From contig CADWAF010005592.1 of NCBI GenBank assembly GCA_902984215.1, positions 1-14,160 of the forward strand: a stretch of 14,160 nucleotides of DNA. Direction: 5' to 3'. The position numbers were made by a program, and so were the translations under genes. Numbering within the stretch: the first letter of the stretch is position 1; each line of letters begins with the position of its first letter. The stretch comes from Willaertia magna. Lineage: Eukaryota; Heterolobosea; Eutetramitea; Acrasida; Naegleriidae. Positions 1-8,325 of the stretch are shown piece by piece. A model generated the notes under the pieces. The model was not told the origin of the DNA. It did not search any database and saw nothing but the letters and a program-made list of their open reading frames with translations.

Positions 1-60
1 AAAAAAAAATATTTAAATTTAAATTTTTTTTAAAAAATATTTTTTTATTTTTTAAAAAGC

Positions 61-223
61 AGTATAAATTTATATTGTTTTTATTAATTTTTTATTTATC
101 AAAATATTAGCAAAAACAGTATAAATTTATACTGTTTTTTTGTTTTTGTTGAATAAAAAAAAATATAAATTTACACTTTTTTATTTTATTTTTAGAATTA
201 CAAAAACTATATAAATTTATACT
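61..223. repeat. Cluster of four related palindromes
   Basis: Four copies of a sequence related to AGTATAAATTTATACT are spaced along this stretch, with centres near 68, 125, 169 and 215, so 57, 44 and 46 bases apart. The second copy is a perfect 18-bp palindrome, CAGTATAAATTTATACTG at 117-134. With flanking A5 and T5 runs it extends to 28 bp (112-139). The other copies carry one to three mismatches. Even spacing and a shared core suggest a tandem array whose repeat unit is about 45-57 bp and whose most conserved part is the palindrome. This could be a satellite, a transposon end or a protein-binding array. It may continue beyond the left edge. Confidence 0.65.
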
Positions 224-1844
224 CTTTAAGCTAAAATTTTTTATACTTTTTATAAAAAAATTGTAGTTAAAATAACAATTAACTTTCATAATTAAATTAA
301 ACACATCTAAAACAGCGTTTTAAAAAAAAAGAAATTTTTGAAAAAAAATTATTTTAAGATTGTTCTAAAAGATGTTTTATTGAGGTTTTTTTGTTTTATT
401 TTTATATGAATAATTGGAAAACTATTTATAATTTTATATACAATAAAACTGCTAAAAGCTTAAGATGTATAATATAGATTATAAGAATATATTAAATTTT
501 TAATTTTTTTTCAATTATTAATTTCAGACCATTTATAAAGAAAAGTGTTGATATTATTTAATAATAGTTACTTTTTTAATTTAAAAATTTTTTATATTAT
601 TTTATTTTTTTTAATAATATTTGATCTTTTAATTTTAATAGTAGTATCAATTTGAAAAAGATTAATTATTTTTAATTTTCTTTCTTAATTATTTAATATT
701 TCTTTAAATAAAAATTCTTTATGTAATTGATTAGGTGAGTAATTGGTAATTGAATGAATAGTTAAATTATTAGTTTTTTATAATTATATATATAAAAAAA
801 CAAACATTAATCTTTACATAAAATATTAAAAATAAATACTTTTTAAATTTTTAATCTATTCTAAAAAGCTGTCTCAATTTATAGTAATTAATAATAAAAT
901 AAAAAAATAATTACAATTAAAGAAATAATAAAATATTATTAAAACATTATTAAATATCAAAAAAATTATTAAATAATTTAACCAACCCCCTAATATTCTT
1001 ATTAATTATATACTCAATCAAAAATCAATCAACAAAACTAGTAGTACATTTTTATAGGAAAGAAGTTATAAAATTGTTTAATAAGGATAAAAAGTTAGTA
1101 AAAAAGTTTTATATTAAGTAAAATATTAAAAAATCTAAGTAAAAAAAGAGAAATAAATTATTTTTTAAATATTACTTAAATTTTTAAACCAAAGCAATTA
1201 CAAAATAAATTGAAAAACTTTAAAATTTGTATTAAAATAAAAAAAAACTTTAATAAAGAATCAAGTTTTTGTTTTTTTTATAGTTTATATAATAAATTTA
1301 TAAAATCTAATAAATAACAAAAGTTGAGTGGTAATAAAAAAAATAGAGATTTTTTAAATTATAACATAGTTTATTAAGTAAAATCAAAATATTATTAGTA
1401 TTTTTATAAATTAAAGTTGATAAATAATAAAAAAATAATAATTGTTGATAAGAAAATTAAGATTTATGATAATAATAATTAATTAATTATCAAAAATTAT
1501 AAAAACTGTTTTCATGTAAATGAATTGTTGTAATTAAGAATAAAGTATTTATAAAATAATAGGGTTAGCATTGAGATTAATAATTTAATTAAAAAATACT
1601 TAAAAAACATTGGTTTTTGGACAAAATATATAAGTGTTTTTAGATAAATTTTTAATTTAAATTTATTAATTAATATTTTTACAGTTAATTGAATCAACTA
1701 TTTTAAAAAATAGAATATATTATAAATATATGTAAATATTTTAAATCTTTTAGAAACTATTTAAAAAGAATTAATTATTTTTAATAATAGTTGTAAATTT
1801 AAATAATATTATTGATCACAAAAATAAATATGATAACTATTTAA

Positions 1845-1862
1845 AAATAATGATCATTATTT
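1845..1862. repeat. Perfect 18-bp palindrome
   Basis: AAATAATGATCATTATTT is a perfect inverted repeat centred on TGATCA. A second TGATCA-like site (TTGATCAC) lies about 40 bases to the left. In DNA this rich in A and T, palindromes of this length are not rare, so no function is assigned. Confidence 0.4.
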
Positions 1863-2314
1863 ATTGTAACGGTAACTTTGAAGGAAGGTTAGTATTGTTG
1901 AGTGAATTAAATTTAAATATTGTTATTTCAGAAAAAAATATTATTACTTTAAATAGTTTTAAATTTTAACATTATGTTAGTCGTTTTATTGGAGTTAGAA
2001 ATTGCATTGTTTTTTTTTATTTAAATAAAAATTTAAAAAAACAAAATGAATTAAATAAAATTTAATTTTTAATAATATTTTGTTTTAAAAAAAATGTTTA
2101 ATTTTAATATTAATAATATAAACAATAATAGTGACATGTTTTTTTAGTTAATGATTTGATAATAAGTTTTTTAATGAATATTTATAAATTAAATAATGTT
2201 ATTGAAAATAATAATTTGTTATTTGTTTATAATGAAAAAAAAATTTGATAATTTAAAATTAATGCAATATTAATTATTATTTTTTATATTAATTTAATAG
2301 AAATTTTAAAAATT

Positions 2315-3652
2315 TTTATTTCGTCTCATTTAAATTGGATACACAATATAAATAATGATAATAATTTAAAAAATTATTTATAAAATGAAAATAAAAAAAA
2401 TTTTATAAAAAAATTTTTATTTAAATTTAATTTAAATGCTACAAATAAAAAAATAATATTTTTTTATATCCAATTAATTTAAAATGTTTTAAAAATTATA
2501 TAAAATTGTTATTTTGTTATATGTTTGAGATAAAGATGAATTAAATTTTAAAAAAATAATAAATGTTTATAAAATATTTATAGAATATATATTGTTAAAT
2601 GGAATAGAATTAAATAGAAATAATTATAAAGTAAATTTTATTTTAATAATAGATTTATGTTCATTAAAAAGTTTATTTTTAATTACTTTTAAACAAATAT
2701 GTCCTTATTATATAATAAATAATACATTTTGTAAATTATATTTATTTAAAAAGAACTAAAGGATTCATTTAAAAAGAACTAAGGATTTAAATTGTTTATT
2801 AAGATTAAGTTTAAGTAAAATTATAATTTATTTATTACATTTAAAGGAACGAATTTGTGAAAGATTATTAATTGATTTTATTTTAATTAATAATAAATAT
2901 TCAATCATTAACAACATTAAACAAATTCCAGGATTTAAATATTTTAAAGTAAATAAAAAAGTTTATAATAATAAGAAATATTTAAAATATTATTTAACTG
3001 AAAAAATGTGTAATAATTTATTATTATATTTAAACAAAATTAAAAATGTTATTCCAAAATTTTTTTATAAACTATTTTTAAGATTTAAAATAGTAATAAA
3101 ATATTTAAAAATAATAAATTTTACAAAAAATCAAAAATTAAATTTACAAAAAAAAAAATTCAATGAAAAAAGATTTTTTAAAAATTTATATTATTAGAAA
3201 ACCAAATTGTTGATATTTATATATTTTATTTAACCATATTATAGATATTATTGACTTTTATAAAAATTTAAAATCATTTAAAACACAAAATTTTAAATTA
3301 TTACATATAGATGATTATAATAATTTTTTAAAAACATCTAAAAATAATAGAAAACAAAGTTATTTAAATAGAATATATAAAAGCAAAAATTTAATAATAA
3401 TTCAGTTTTCATTAAAAAACTTAAGGTTATTATATTTATGTAATAAATATAGTATTTATAAATTTAGTTATATTTCAAAAAAATATAAAAAAAACTGAAA
3501 AATATAAATTATTTTTATAACAAAATTATTTAGATATTCTAATTTTAAATAATTTAGAATTAAAATATAAATTAAAAAAGAATCTTTTGTTGTTAAATGA
3601 AAAAATTTGTAATAATTATTATGAACATATTTTAATTGCTAATAATTCATAA
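2315..3652 (+). pseudogene. Decayed transposase-like coding element
   Basis: A coding history is visible in three successive frames. One frame runs from 2529 to 3197 broken only by a TAA at 2757. A second, one base shifted, is open from 3214 to 3495. A third is open from 3521 to 3649. In DNA of this composition about one codon in eight should be a stop (my rough estimate), so the 145 open codons after 2760 are hard to explain by chance. Readable pieces in order include DLCSLKSL followed by a Cys motif, IIYLLHLKERICERLL, and YILFNHIID followed by FYKNLKSFKTQNFKLL. From memory, the layout resembles a multicopy transposase-like family in Rhizophagus and Hydra, whose members have a D-x-LHL-x-LRI-x-D-like block and a later PY-HxL-x-x-H block. 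The piece upstream of 2526 is less certain. No terminal repeats were identified. The element is clearly non-functional here. Confidence 0.55.
2745..2787 (+). repeat. Short tandem duplication inside the decayed element
   Basis: TTTAAAAAGAACTAAAGGATT at 2745-2765 is repeated as TTTAAAAAGAACTAAGGATT at 2768-2787, an offset of 23 bases with one A lost in the second copy. The only stop in the long frame (TAA at 2757-2759) lies in the first copy. A slippage or repair event in the pseudogene is the simplest reading. Confidence 0.6.
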
Positions 3653-4109
3653 TATAATCTATTATAAGATAACTCTATTGAAAATTATTTTGTATATCAA
3701 TTTTTTTAATTATTTAATACTTTTAATAGTATTTAAAGCGTTTGTATGAATTTATTATTGATTTTATTGTTAAAACGATAATAATGAAAGTTAATATTAT
3801 CTGTTGTTTATATTAATATTATTAAAAATTACATTATTTTTTTCTGTAGTAGCAATTTTTTGTGTATTTTGAGTTATAATTATATATTGTATTTTAATAT
3901 TTCTTTTTTAAGACCTCTTTAAAGTAATAAATGAATTACAATATAAATCGTTAAGAAAAAAAAAAGTTTTTTTTAATACTTTTAAATTCTCTAAAAAGTA
4001 CTTCATTCTATCCGATTTAAGAAATTAAATATAATAGAGCTATATTAATACTAAAATGGAAGATTTCTCAAAAACTTGTAATACTATAAGTCTTTATTTT
4101 TTTAAACTT
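3653..4109. other. A+T-rich gene-free stretch, right end of island
   Basis: No gene or RNA can be supported. The composition stays very A+T-rich up to about 4130, then changes at the tRNA gene. If the decayed element had a right terminus it should lie here, but I found no convincing terminal inverted repeat or target-site duplication. Confidence 0.55.
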
Positions 4110-4134
4110 AAAAATTCTTATAATCGCCTTAAAA
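4110..4134 (-). terminator. Pol III T-run terminators for tRNA-Pro
   Basis: Downstream of the tRNA in its own direction, a T4 run (plus-strand A4 at 4131-4134) lies 17 bases past the 3' end, and a T5 run lies at 4110-4114. Eukaryotic RNA polymerase III stops at such runs. The T4 may be weak, with the T5 acting as backup. Confidence 0.5.
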
Positions 4135-4151
4135 TTCTTATCTTTCGACAA

Positions 4152-4223
4152 GGGGAACACTGGGAATCGAACCCAGGGCCTCTCGCACCCAAAGCGAGAA
4201 TCATACCACTAGACCATGTTCCC
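4152..4223 (-). tRNA. tRNA-Pro(UGG): tRNA-Pro, anticodon UGG
   Basis: On the minus strand a complete 72-nt cloverleaf can be drawn. The acceptor stem pairs GGGAACA with TGTTCCC and has discriminator base C. There is a D arm with TAGTGGTATGAT, an anticodon stem CTCGC/GCGAG around the loop TTTGGGT, a five-base variable region, and a T arm CTGGG/CCCAG around TTCGATT. The anticodon TGG is at 4189-4191 and reads CCA and related proline codons. The internal promoter is intact: an A box TGGTCTAGTGG at 4206-4216 and a B box GGTTCGATTCC at 4163-4173. CCA is not encoded and there is no intron, as expected for a nuclear gene. It stands at the boundary between the AT island, downstream of it, and normal genic DNA, upstream. 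Confidence 0.96.
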
Positions 4224-4270
4224 TCTACATAACACAGAAACATTACTGATATTATTGATTTTCTTTGGTA

Positions 4271-4708
4271 TTAGTAAATTTTGAAATCAAATAATTGTTC
4301 TCTATCCATTACATTTATTATTAAAACTCTAATCTTATTTACATCCTTTTCCTTTTCAAATACTTGTTTCAATTTTATTCCAATTTCATCTTCTTCATTC
4401 CATTTAATATTATCCTTTCTTTTATTATCATCTGATTTTAACAATAAAAATCCATCTTTTTCATTAATATCAATTAATTCATATTCTTGATAAACAATAA
4501 CTGGTATTTCAATCATTTTTGTACTTAAAATTGCAGTTTGATATTTCTTTTTAGTAAAGATATCAATTCCAGTTATAAAAACTTTTGATTGTCCATGTTT
4601 TCCAACTTTACTAAATGTAATTTCAATAATTTTACATGGAACACTATCAATTATAACAAATGATCCTCTTTTCAAGTCTTTTGCCAGTCCGGTATAAGTT
4701 AAACTCAT
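4271..4708 (-). CDS. EIF5A: Translation factor eIF5A, divergent
   Basis: The 145-residue protein is eIF5A, the elongation and termination factor that binds the ribosomal E site and relieves stalling, notably at proline runs. Residues 1-70 form the SH3-like domain with PCKIIEI followed by the loop SKVGKHGQSK. Lys37 is the residue expected to be converted to hypusine by deoxyhypusine synthase and hydroxylase. Residues 71-145 are the OB-fold domain, with the eukaryotic-type DGFLLL and KDNIKW stretches. The protein is shorter than the usual 155-160 residues and lacks the acidic N-terminal tail. Its start (RGSFVIID) looks almost archaeal. The loop has Phe32-Ser33 and Val35 where the common eukaryotic form is TS-K-T. 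The ATG at 4706-4708 is the only start before an in-frame stop at 4748-4750, so a longer N-terminus would need an upstream exon. It lies 87 bp downstream of the RWD/Kelch/BTB gene on the same strand. Confidence 0.93.
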   Translation of the reverse strand: MSLTYTGLAKDLKRGSFVIIDSVPCKIIEITFSKVGKHGQSKVFITGIDIFTKKKYQTAILSTKMIEIPVIVYQEYELIDINEKDGFLLLKSDDNKRKDNIKWNEEDEIGIKLKQVFEKEKDVNKIRVLIINVMDREQLFDFKIY

Positions 4709-4795
4709 TAATTTTTTTTTAAAATGTTTTTTAAAAATTTTACAAAATCATTACAAAAACATCTAAAATGTAAATTAAATAATTTATTTTTGATT

Positions 4796-7700
4796 TTATC
4801 TCTTAATTGTCATTGCAATGTGTTTCTTTGAAATTTCTGATCTCGCCTCAATACTTAATTCATTCATTAAATCAACATTGTGGTGTAGTTTGTTATATTC
4901 TCTAGCTAAATGATATAAACAATATTCTCCTAAAACTTTATCTCCAACCATTTCACTTAATTTAACTATTTGACATGTAATGTGTAAATCATTATCACTT
5001 AAAGTATCTCTAATAAATATTCTTATCTTTTCTTGTAAATCTTTTAATGCTAATTGATTGGCAGTTAAATAAACTTCAATAGCATTTTCTGGATTTAATT
5101 GTGGAATTAACTGATCAGAATAAAGATAATATAATATTGCATGCAATCCCTTAATTGAAACTTGATCCATTAAAACAACACGATGTTTAGATTCAGCAAA
5201 ATCTAAATCAAATAGTGATTTAAAATAAGAGGATCTAAGGGAAAGTAAGGTTTTGTGAGCTAAAATGTAATAATATTTCATAGATTCTTCTTCATGATGG
5301 GTTGATTCTGGGGCAATAATTTTAACCATTCCAGGAGGGACGTCACTCTTAACAGTGTTAACCTCTTCTCCTTCTTTTTGATTGTACTCATTTTCATTTT
5401 CTTCATCGTAATCTTCATATTCCTTAAATTCCATTTCTTCTTCGTTATAAATATTATTAATATCTCCAATGAATTCATGGATTTCTAAGATTTTAGGTAA
5501 TTGAACTTTTGTCAAATTTGGGATAAAACTTTGTTCAATGAAAGTATTGATATTCATTGTTCCAGTTAATGCTTGTAATAATGTCGTTATTTCCAATTTA
5601 TATGCGAATTGATATAGATCTTTAATGAATGTCTTTATCTCAGGAAGATCTGAGCTATATTTAATTTTACTTGAAAACTCAGGATCAAAACTTATACAAC
5701 CACTATACACATATTGTAAAATACACTTAAATACCTCATAGGAAACAAACTCTAACCCCTCTATAGCATTAATTGGAATAGTGGTTTTTTCATAATACCT
5801 TAGTGAATAACTATCCAAATATTTCTTTTCGTTTAACAAGAATTCCATTCCCCCTGATAATGTAGAAGTTTTAATCTCAGCCGAGGCTATTATACGCTTT
5901 AGGGAAGGTATTCTTTCAAGCATTATTTTGTGACAATGTATTTGTTTTGGTTCAAGAGAGTTGGTGGTATGATGGAATAGAAATGTTAAATCAGCGTCTT
6001 CTTCAGTCTCACGATTAAGCCAATTTAAATAAAAAGCAGAAATCATGCTTTCTGGAGAATCTGATTTAATTTCCTTAATAAAACGTACAGATTGATTCTT
6101 AGTTTGTTGGTTCTTACCACTAGAACCAGAAGGACTTTCCAATAATTGTTTGTTATTAAACGAATTTTTGATGCTGCCTGGTGTTGCGAAACTAACATTG
6201 ATACTAGAACTACCTCCAGTGACAACCCCATAATCATAAATTGGGAAGTAACAAGAGAAAGGATTATATTTATCAAATTCCTCAAAATTCTCCAAATAAT
6301 TTACTTTCCAGGCTTTTGAGGCAACATCTAGTTCATATACTAAATTAGACCACCCTTCGTCTTTCCCTAAATATCCTCCATAAAGTACAATTGAATTGGT
6401 AATATCAGAGCCTGCATTGGTATTCATTATGGAAGGATATGAAATGGTTGGGCATAACCCAAAAGTAACTTGTTTTATAGTATCTCCAGTGTGTAAATTA
6501 TAGAAATACAAATCATTAAACACATCCTTTTCATTGGATCCTCCAAAAATAATTAAAAATTCATTATTGTAGAAACCGCTATCATCTTTTTGAGCATAAG
6601 TAAGGCTTGTATCTTTGTGATAGCATAAAACACTTCCACCACGAGGAGAAATTTGACTTAATTTTTTTCTACTAGATCTCATATTATTTCGTAGCTCAAT
6701 AGTGATTAAATCATTACAATAACCATTTAAATCCTTTAACCAACCTCCAAATACAAATGCATAATCATTATGTATGATACATGAATGATTACAAATACTT
6801 GGGAAACAAGGTTCATCAACATGTCTTTTCCAAGAAAAGATTGAATAATTAAATGAGTAAATATCATTACGAATAGCACCATCTTCGGTTAAACCACCTA
6901 TTAAAAGAATGGATTGATTTTTTCGGTCGTAAGTAAAAGTATGAAGAATTCTTCCATTGGGTATTGGAGAATTGTCAAAAATTTTGACTTTTGTAATTTC
7001 AATTTGATTTTCGTTAATATGTTGTTGTTGACTTAAATTATCTTTGATAATTCTAAATGACAATAAATCATTAGACATTTCCATCTTTTTCTTCTTCATA
7101 TTATTTTGATATCCTCCAAATATATAAGTAGTCATTTTTGTATTAACAAATGCTGCTTTGTGAAGTACTCTTTTTACACCCTTCATATTATTATTGTTTG
7201 CAGAACTACTACTACTTTGTTTTAAAGAAGTAGTAGAAGAAGTAGGTAAAGATTTGACAAACCTATTATGAACCAAATACTTGTCAACGCCAATCATTAA
7301 CCCCTTTTTCTTTGAGTTCTTTTCGTTCTTTTCATTATTGATGGCTAAGGCTAAAAAGTTAGAAATCAATTCGTAGGCAGGCGGTATATCCTTATTAGAG
7401 AAGGTTTTCATTGGACTAATGTAAGGTGATGAGTAGCCTTGTTCAAAAGCTATGCCTTCACCTTTGGTTAGTCCCTCTTCTTCTTTCTCTTCTACCTTTT
7501 CCTTCATTTGTTCTAATTGTTCTTCTCCTAATAGAGAGGCTAAAGCATTTGTAATTAAACTGCTTTTCTTTCCTTCCAAAATCAAATTTAATTCTTCTTC
7601 TGTAGAATCTCCTACTTCTTCAAAGGATCTAGATAAAAAGTCCTTAATATCTTGCGTTAAACCAAAAACCAATACTTCTGCAGAAATTGAAAAGATTTCA

Positions 7701-8080
7701 TTTGCTTTCTTCTTTAAATACTCTGTCAAGCCTTCTACTTCTTTTTTTTGTATTTCATTTGCGAATTCTCGTTTTTTTTCAAATTCCGAGTGGAATTCGT
7801 TCAAATTGGAGGGAATGTAAAGTTTGGGAGGTTTGGTGGGTTCAATAGAAAAGATTGGAAGGCTTTTTAATGGGTAATCGGAAGGTAAAGTAACATGAAG
7901 ATAAAGACCTGTTTGATAAAGATGATAGGAATGGATGTCATCATTGTTTAGTTCGGAAGGAAAAGAAAGAGTAAAAGAAGAATTATCTTTTAATTGAAAA
8001 TCATCCAAGAATATAGATTGTAATACTTCTAATTCTTGTTCTTGTTGTTCTTTACACTGTTGTTCTATTAAATCGTTCAT
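4796..8080 (-). CDS. RWD-Kelch-BTB-BTB protein (LZTR1-like)
   Basis: This 1094-residue protein has an unusual domain chain. Residues 10-135 match an RWD domain (QELEVLQSIF, then SDYPLKSLP with its YPxxxP element). A Ser/Asn-rich linker with basic patches covers about 245-300. Residues 305-625 hold about six Kelch blades, marked by paired glycines such as IFGGYQ, LIGGLT, VFGGWL, IFGGSN, LYGGYL and VTGGSS. Residues 695-840 are a first BTB domain (DADLTFLF, HCHKIML) and 930-1025 a second (AHKTLLSLRSSYFKSLF), followed by a BACK-like helical tail. An acidic insert sits at about 878-906. Kelch followed by two BTB domains is the layout of LZTR1, a CUL3 ubiquitin-ligase adaptor acting on RAS-family GTPases, so a cytosolic or endomembrane CUL3 adaptor is inferred. 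The RWD domain is not part of LZTR1 as known. No transmembrane segment or intron is evident. The substrate is unknown. Confidence 0.85.
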   Translation of the reverse strand: MNDLIEQQCKEQQEQELEVLQSIFLDDFQLKDNSSFTLSFPSELNNDDIHSYHLYQTGLYLHVTLPSDYPLKSLPIFSIEPTKPPKLYIPSNLNEFHSEFEKKREFANEIQKKEVEGLTEYLKKKANEIFSISAEVLVFGLTQDIKDFLSRSFEEVGDSTEEELNLILEGKKSSLITNALASLLGEEQLEQMKEKVEEKEEEGLTKGEGIAFEQGYSSPYISPMKTFSNKDIPPAYELISNFLALAINNEKNEKNSKKKGLMIGVDKYLVHNRFVKSLPTSSTTSLKQSSSSSANNNNMKGVKRVLHKAAFVNTKMTTYIFGGYQNNMKKKKMEMSNDLLSFRIIKDNLSQQQHINENQIEITKVKIFDNSPIPNGRILHTFTYDRKNQSILLIGGLTEDGAIRNDIYSFNYSIFSWKRHVDEPCFPSICNHSCIIHNDYAFVFGGWLKDLNGYCNDLITIELRNNMRSSRKKLSQISPRGGSVLCYHKDTSLTYAQKDDSGFYNNEFLIIFGGSNEKDVFNDLYFYNLHTGDTIKQVTFGLCPTISYPSIMNTNAGSDITNSIVLYGGYLGKDEGWSNLVYELDVASKAWKVNYLENFEEFDKYNPFSCYFPIYDYGVVTGGSSSINVSFATPGSIKNSFNNKQLLESPSGSSGKNQQTKNQSVRFIKEIKSDSPESMISAFYLNWLNRETEEDADLTFLFHHTTNSLEPKQIHCHKIMLERIPSLKRIIASAEIKTSTLSGGMEFLLNEKKYLDSYSLRYYEKTTIPINAIEGLEFVSYEVFKCILQYVYSGCISFDPEFSSKIKYSSDLPEIKTFIKDLYQFAYKLEITTLLQALTGTMNINTFIEQSFIPNLTKVQLPKILEIHEFIGDINNIYNEEEMEFKEYEDYDEENENEYNQKEGEEVNTVKSDVPPGMVKIIAPESTHHEEESMKYYYILAHKTLLSLRSSYFKSLFDLDFAESKHRVVLMDQVSIKGLHAILYYLYSDQLIPQLNPENAIEVYLTANQLALKDLQEKIRIFIRDTLSDNDLHITCQIVKLSEMVGDKVLGEYCLYHLAREYNKLHHNVDLMNELSIEARSEISKKHIAMTIKR

Positions 8081-8325
8081 TATTATTGGAAATGATCTTT
8101 AAAGAAAAGGGGACGGCACTTGATTGAAAGGCTTTTTTTTACAATTGAAAACAATGCATTTCTTGTAAAGTGTTGTTTTGAGTGGAAATGCATTTTCATA
8201 AACGAAGTTCAACTTGAATTCGTGATAAGTTGAAAACTATGCCAGTGCAGCTTACAACAATAAAGTATTTCAAAACAGAAATTTATTTTCAACTAATGTC
8301 AATAAATTAATTTTGTTGAGGAATT
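8081..8325 (-). promoter_or_regulatory. Intergenic upstream region of the RWD/Kelch/BTB gene
   Basis: This 245-bp stretch separates the start of the Kelch/BTB gene from the stop of the MYND gene on the same strand, so it should hold one promoter and one 3' end. AATGCATTT, a sequence with an ATGCAT palindromic core, occurs twice (8153-8161 and 8187-8195), 34 bases apart. These are candidate factor sites. No clear TATA box is seen close to the start codon. Confidence 0.35.

Larger units (their letters stand above)
1..2314. other. A+T-rich gene-free island, left part
   Basis: No gene can be supported here. The stretch is almost pure A and T, with long homopolymer runs and only scattered G or C, roughly 10-15% by eye. 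Short open frames on both strands are rich in Asn, Lys, Ile, Phe and Leu, as random AT-rich DNA would give, and they show no recognisable domain. Visible structure is limited to the palindrome cluster near the left end, an 18-bp palindrome at 1845-1862 and one isolated C-rich run near 980-990. The composition contrasts with the gene-bearing DNA right of about 4130 and matches that of the decayed element that follows. The island is probably old, mutated repeat DNA. Confidence 0.75.

Noticed and set aside
61..223. Palindrome array as a CRISPR
   Set aside because: The setting is eukaryotic, the repeats are short and diverged, and the spacers are AT-rich rather than unique sequence.
107..304. Short minus-strand open frame of 65 codons in the AT island
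   Set aside because: It is a read-through of the palindrome array with low-complexity Asn/Lys/Phe/Ile content and no domain.
975..995. C-rich run in the AT island as a telomere-like repeat
   Set aside because: It is a single short run that is not tandemly repeated.
1512..1697. Minus-strand open frame of 61 codons
   Set aside because: Random-looking AT-rich translation with no motif and no coding context.
3006..3197. Plus-strand ATG-initiated frame of 63 codons as an independent gene
   Set aside because: It is the tail of the longer relic frame that begins upstream without an ATG, so it belongs to the pseudogene.
3196..3240. In-frame TGA in the relic as evidence of a variant genetic code
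   Set aside because: Host genes use TGG for Trp and end in TAA with no internal TGA, and the relic also has TAA stops and frameshifts, so decay explains it.
1..4100. Nuclear insertion of mitochondrial DNA as the source of the AT island
   Set aside because: No recognisable mitochondrial protein, rRNA or tRNA piece was seen, and the readable part looks transposase-like.
7452..7820. Plus-strand 122-codon open frame
   Set aside because: Antisense shadow of the RWD/Kelch/BTB gene, with Ser/Phe-rich content from complementing Glu/Lys codons.
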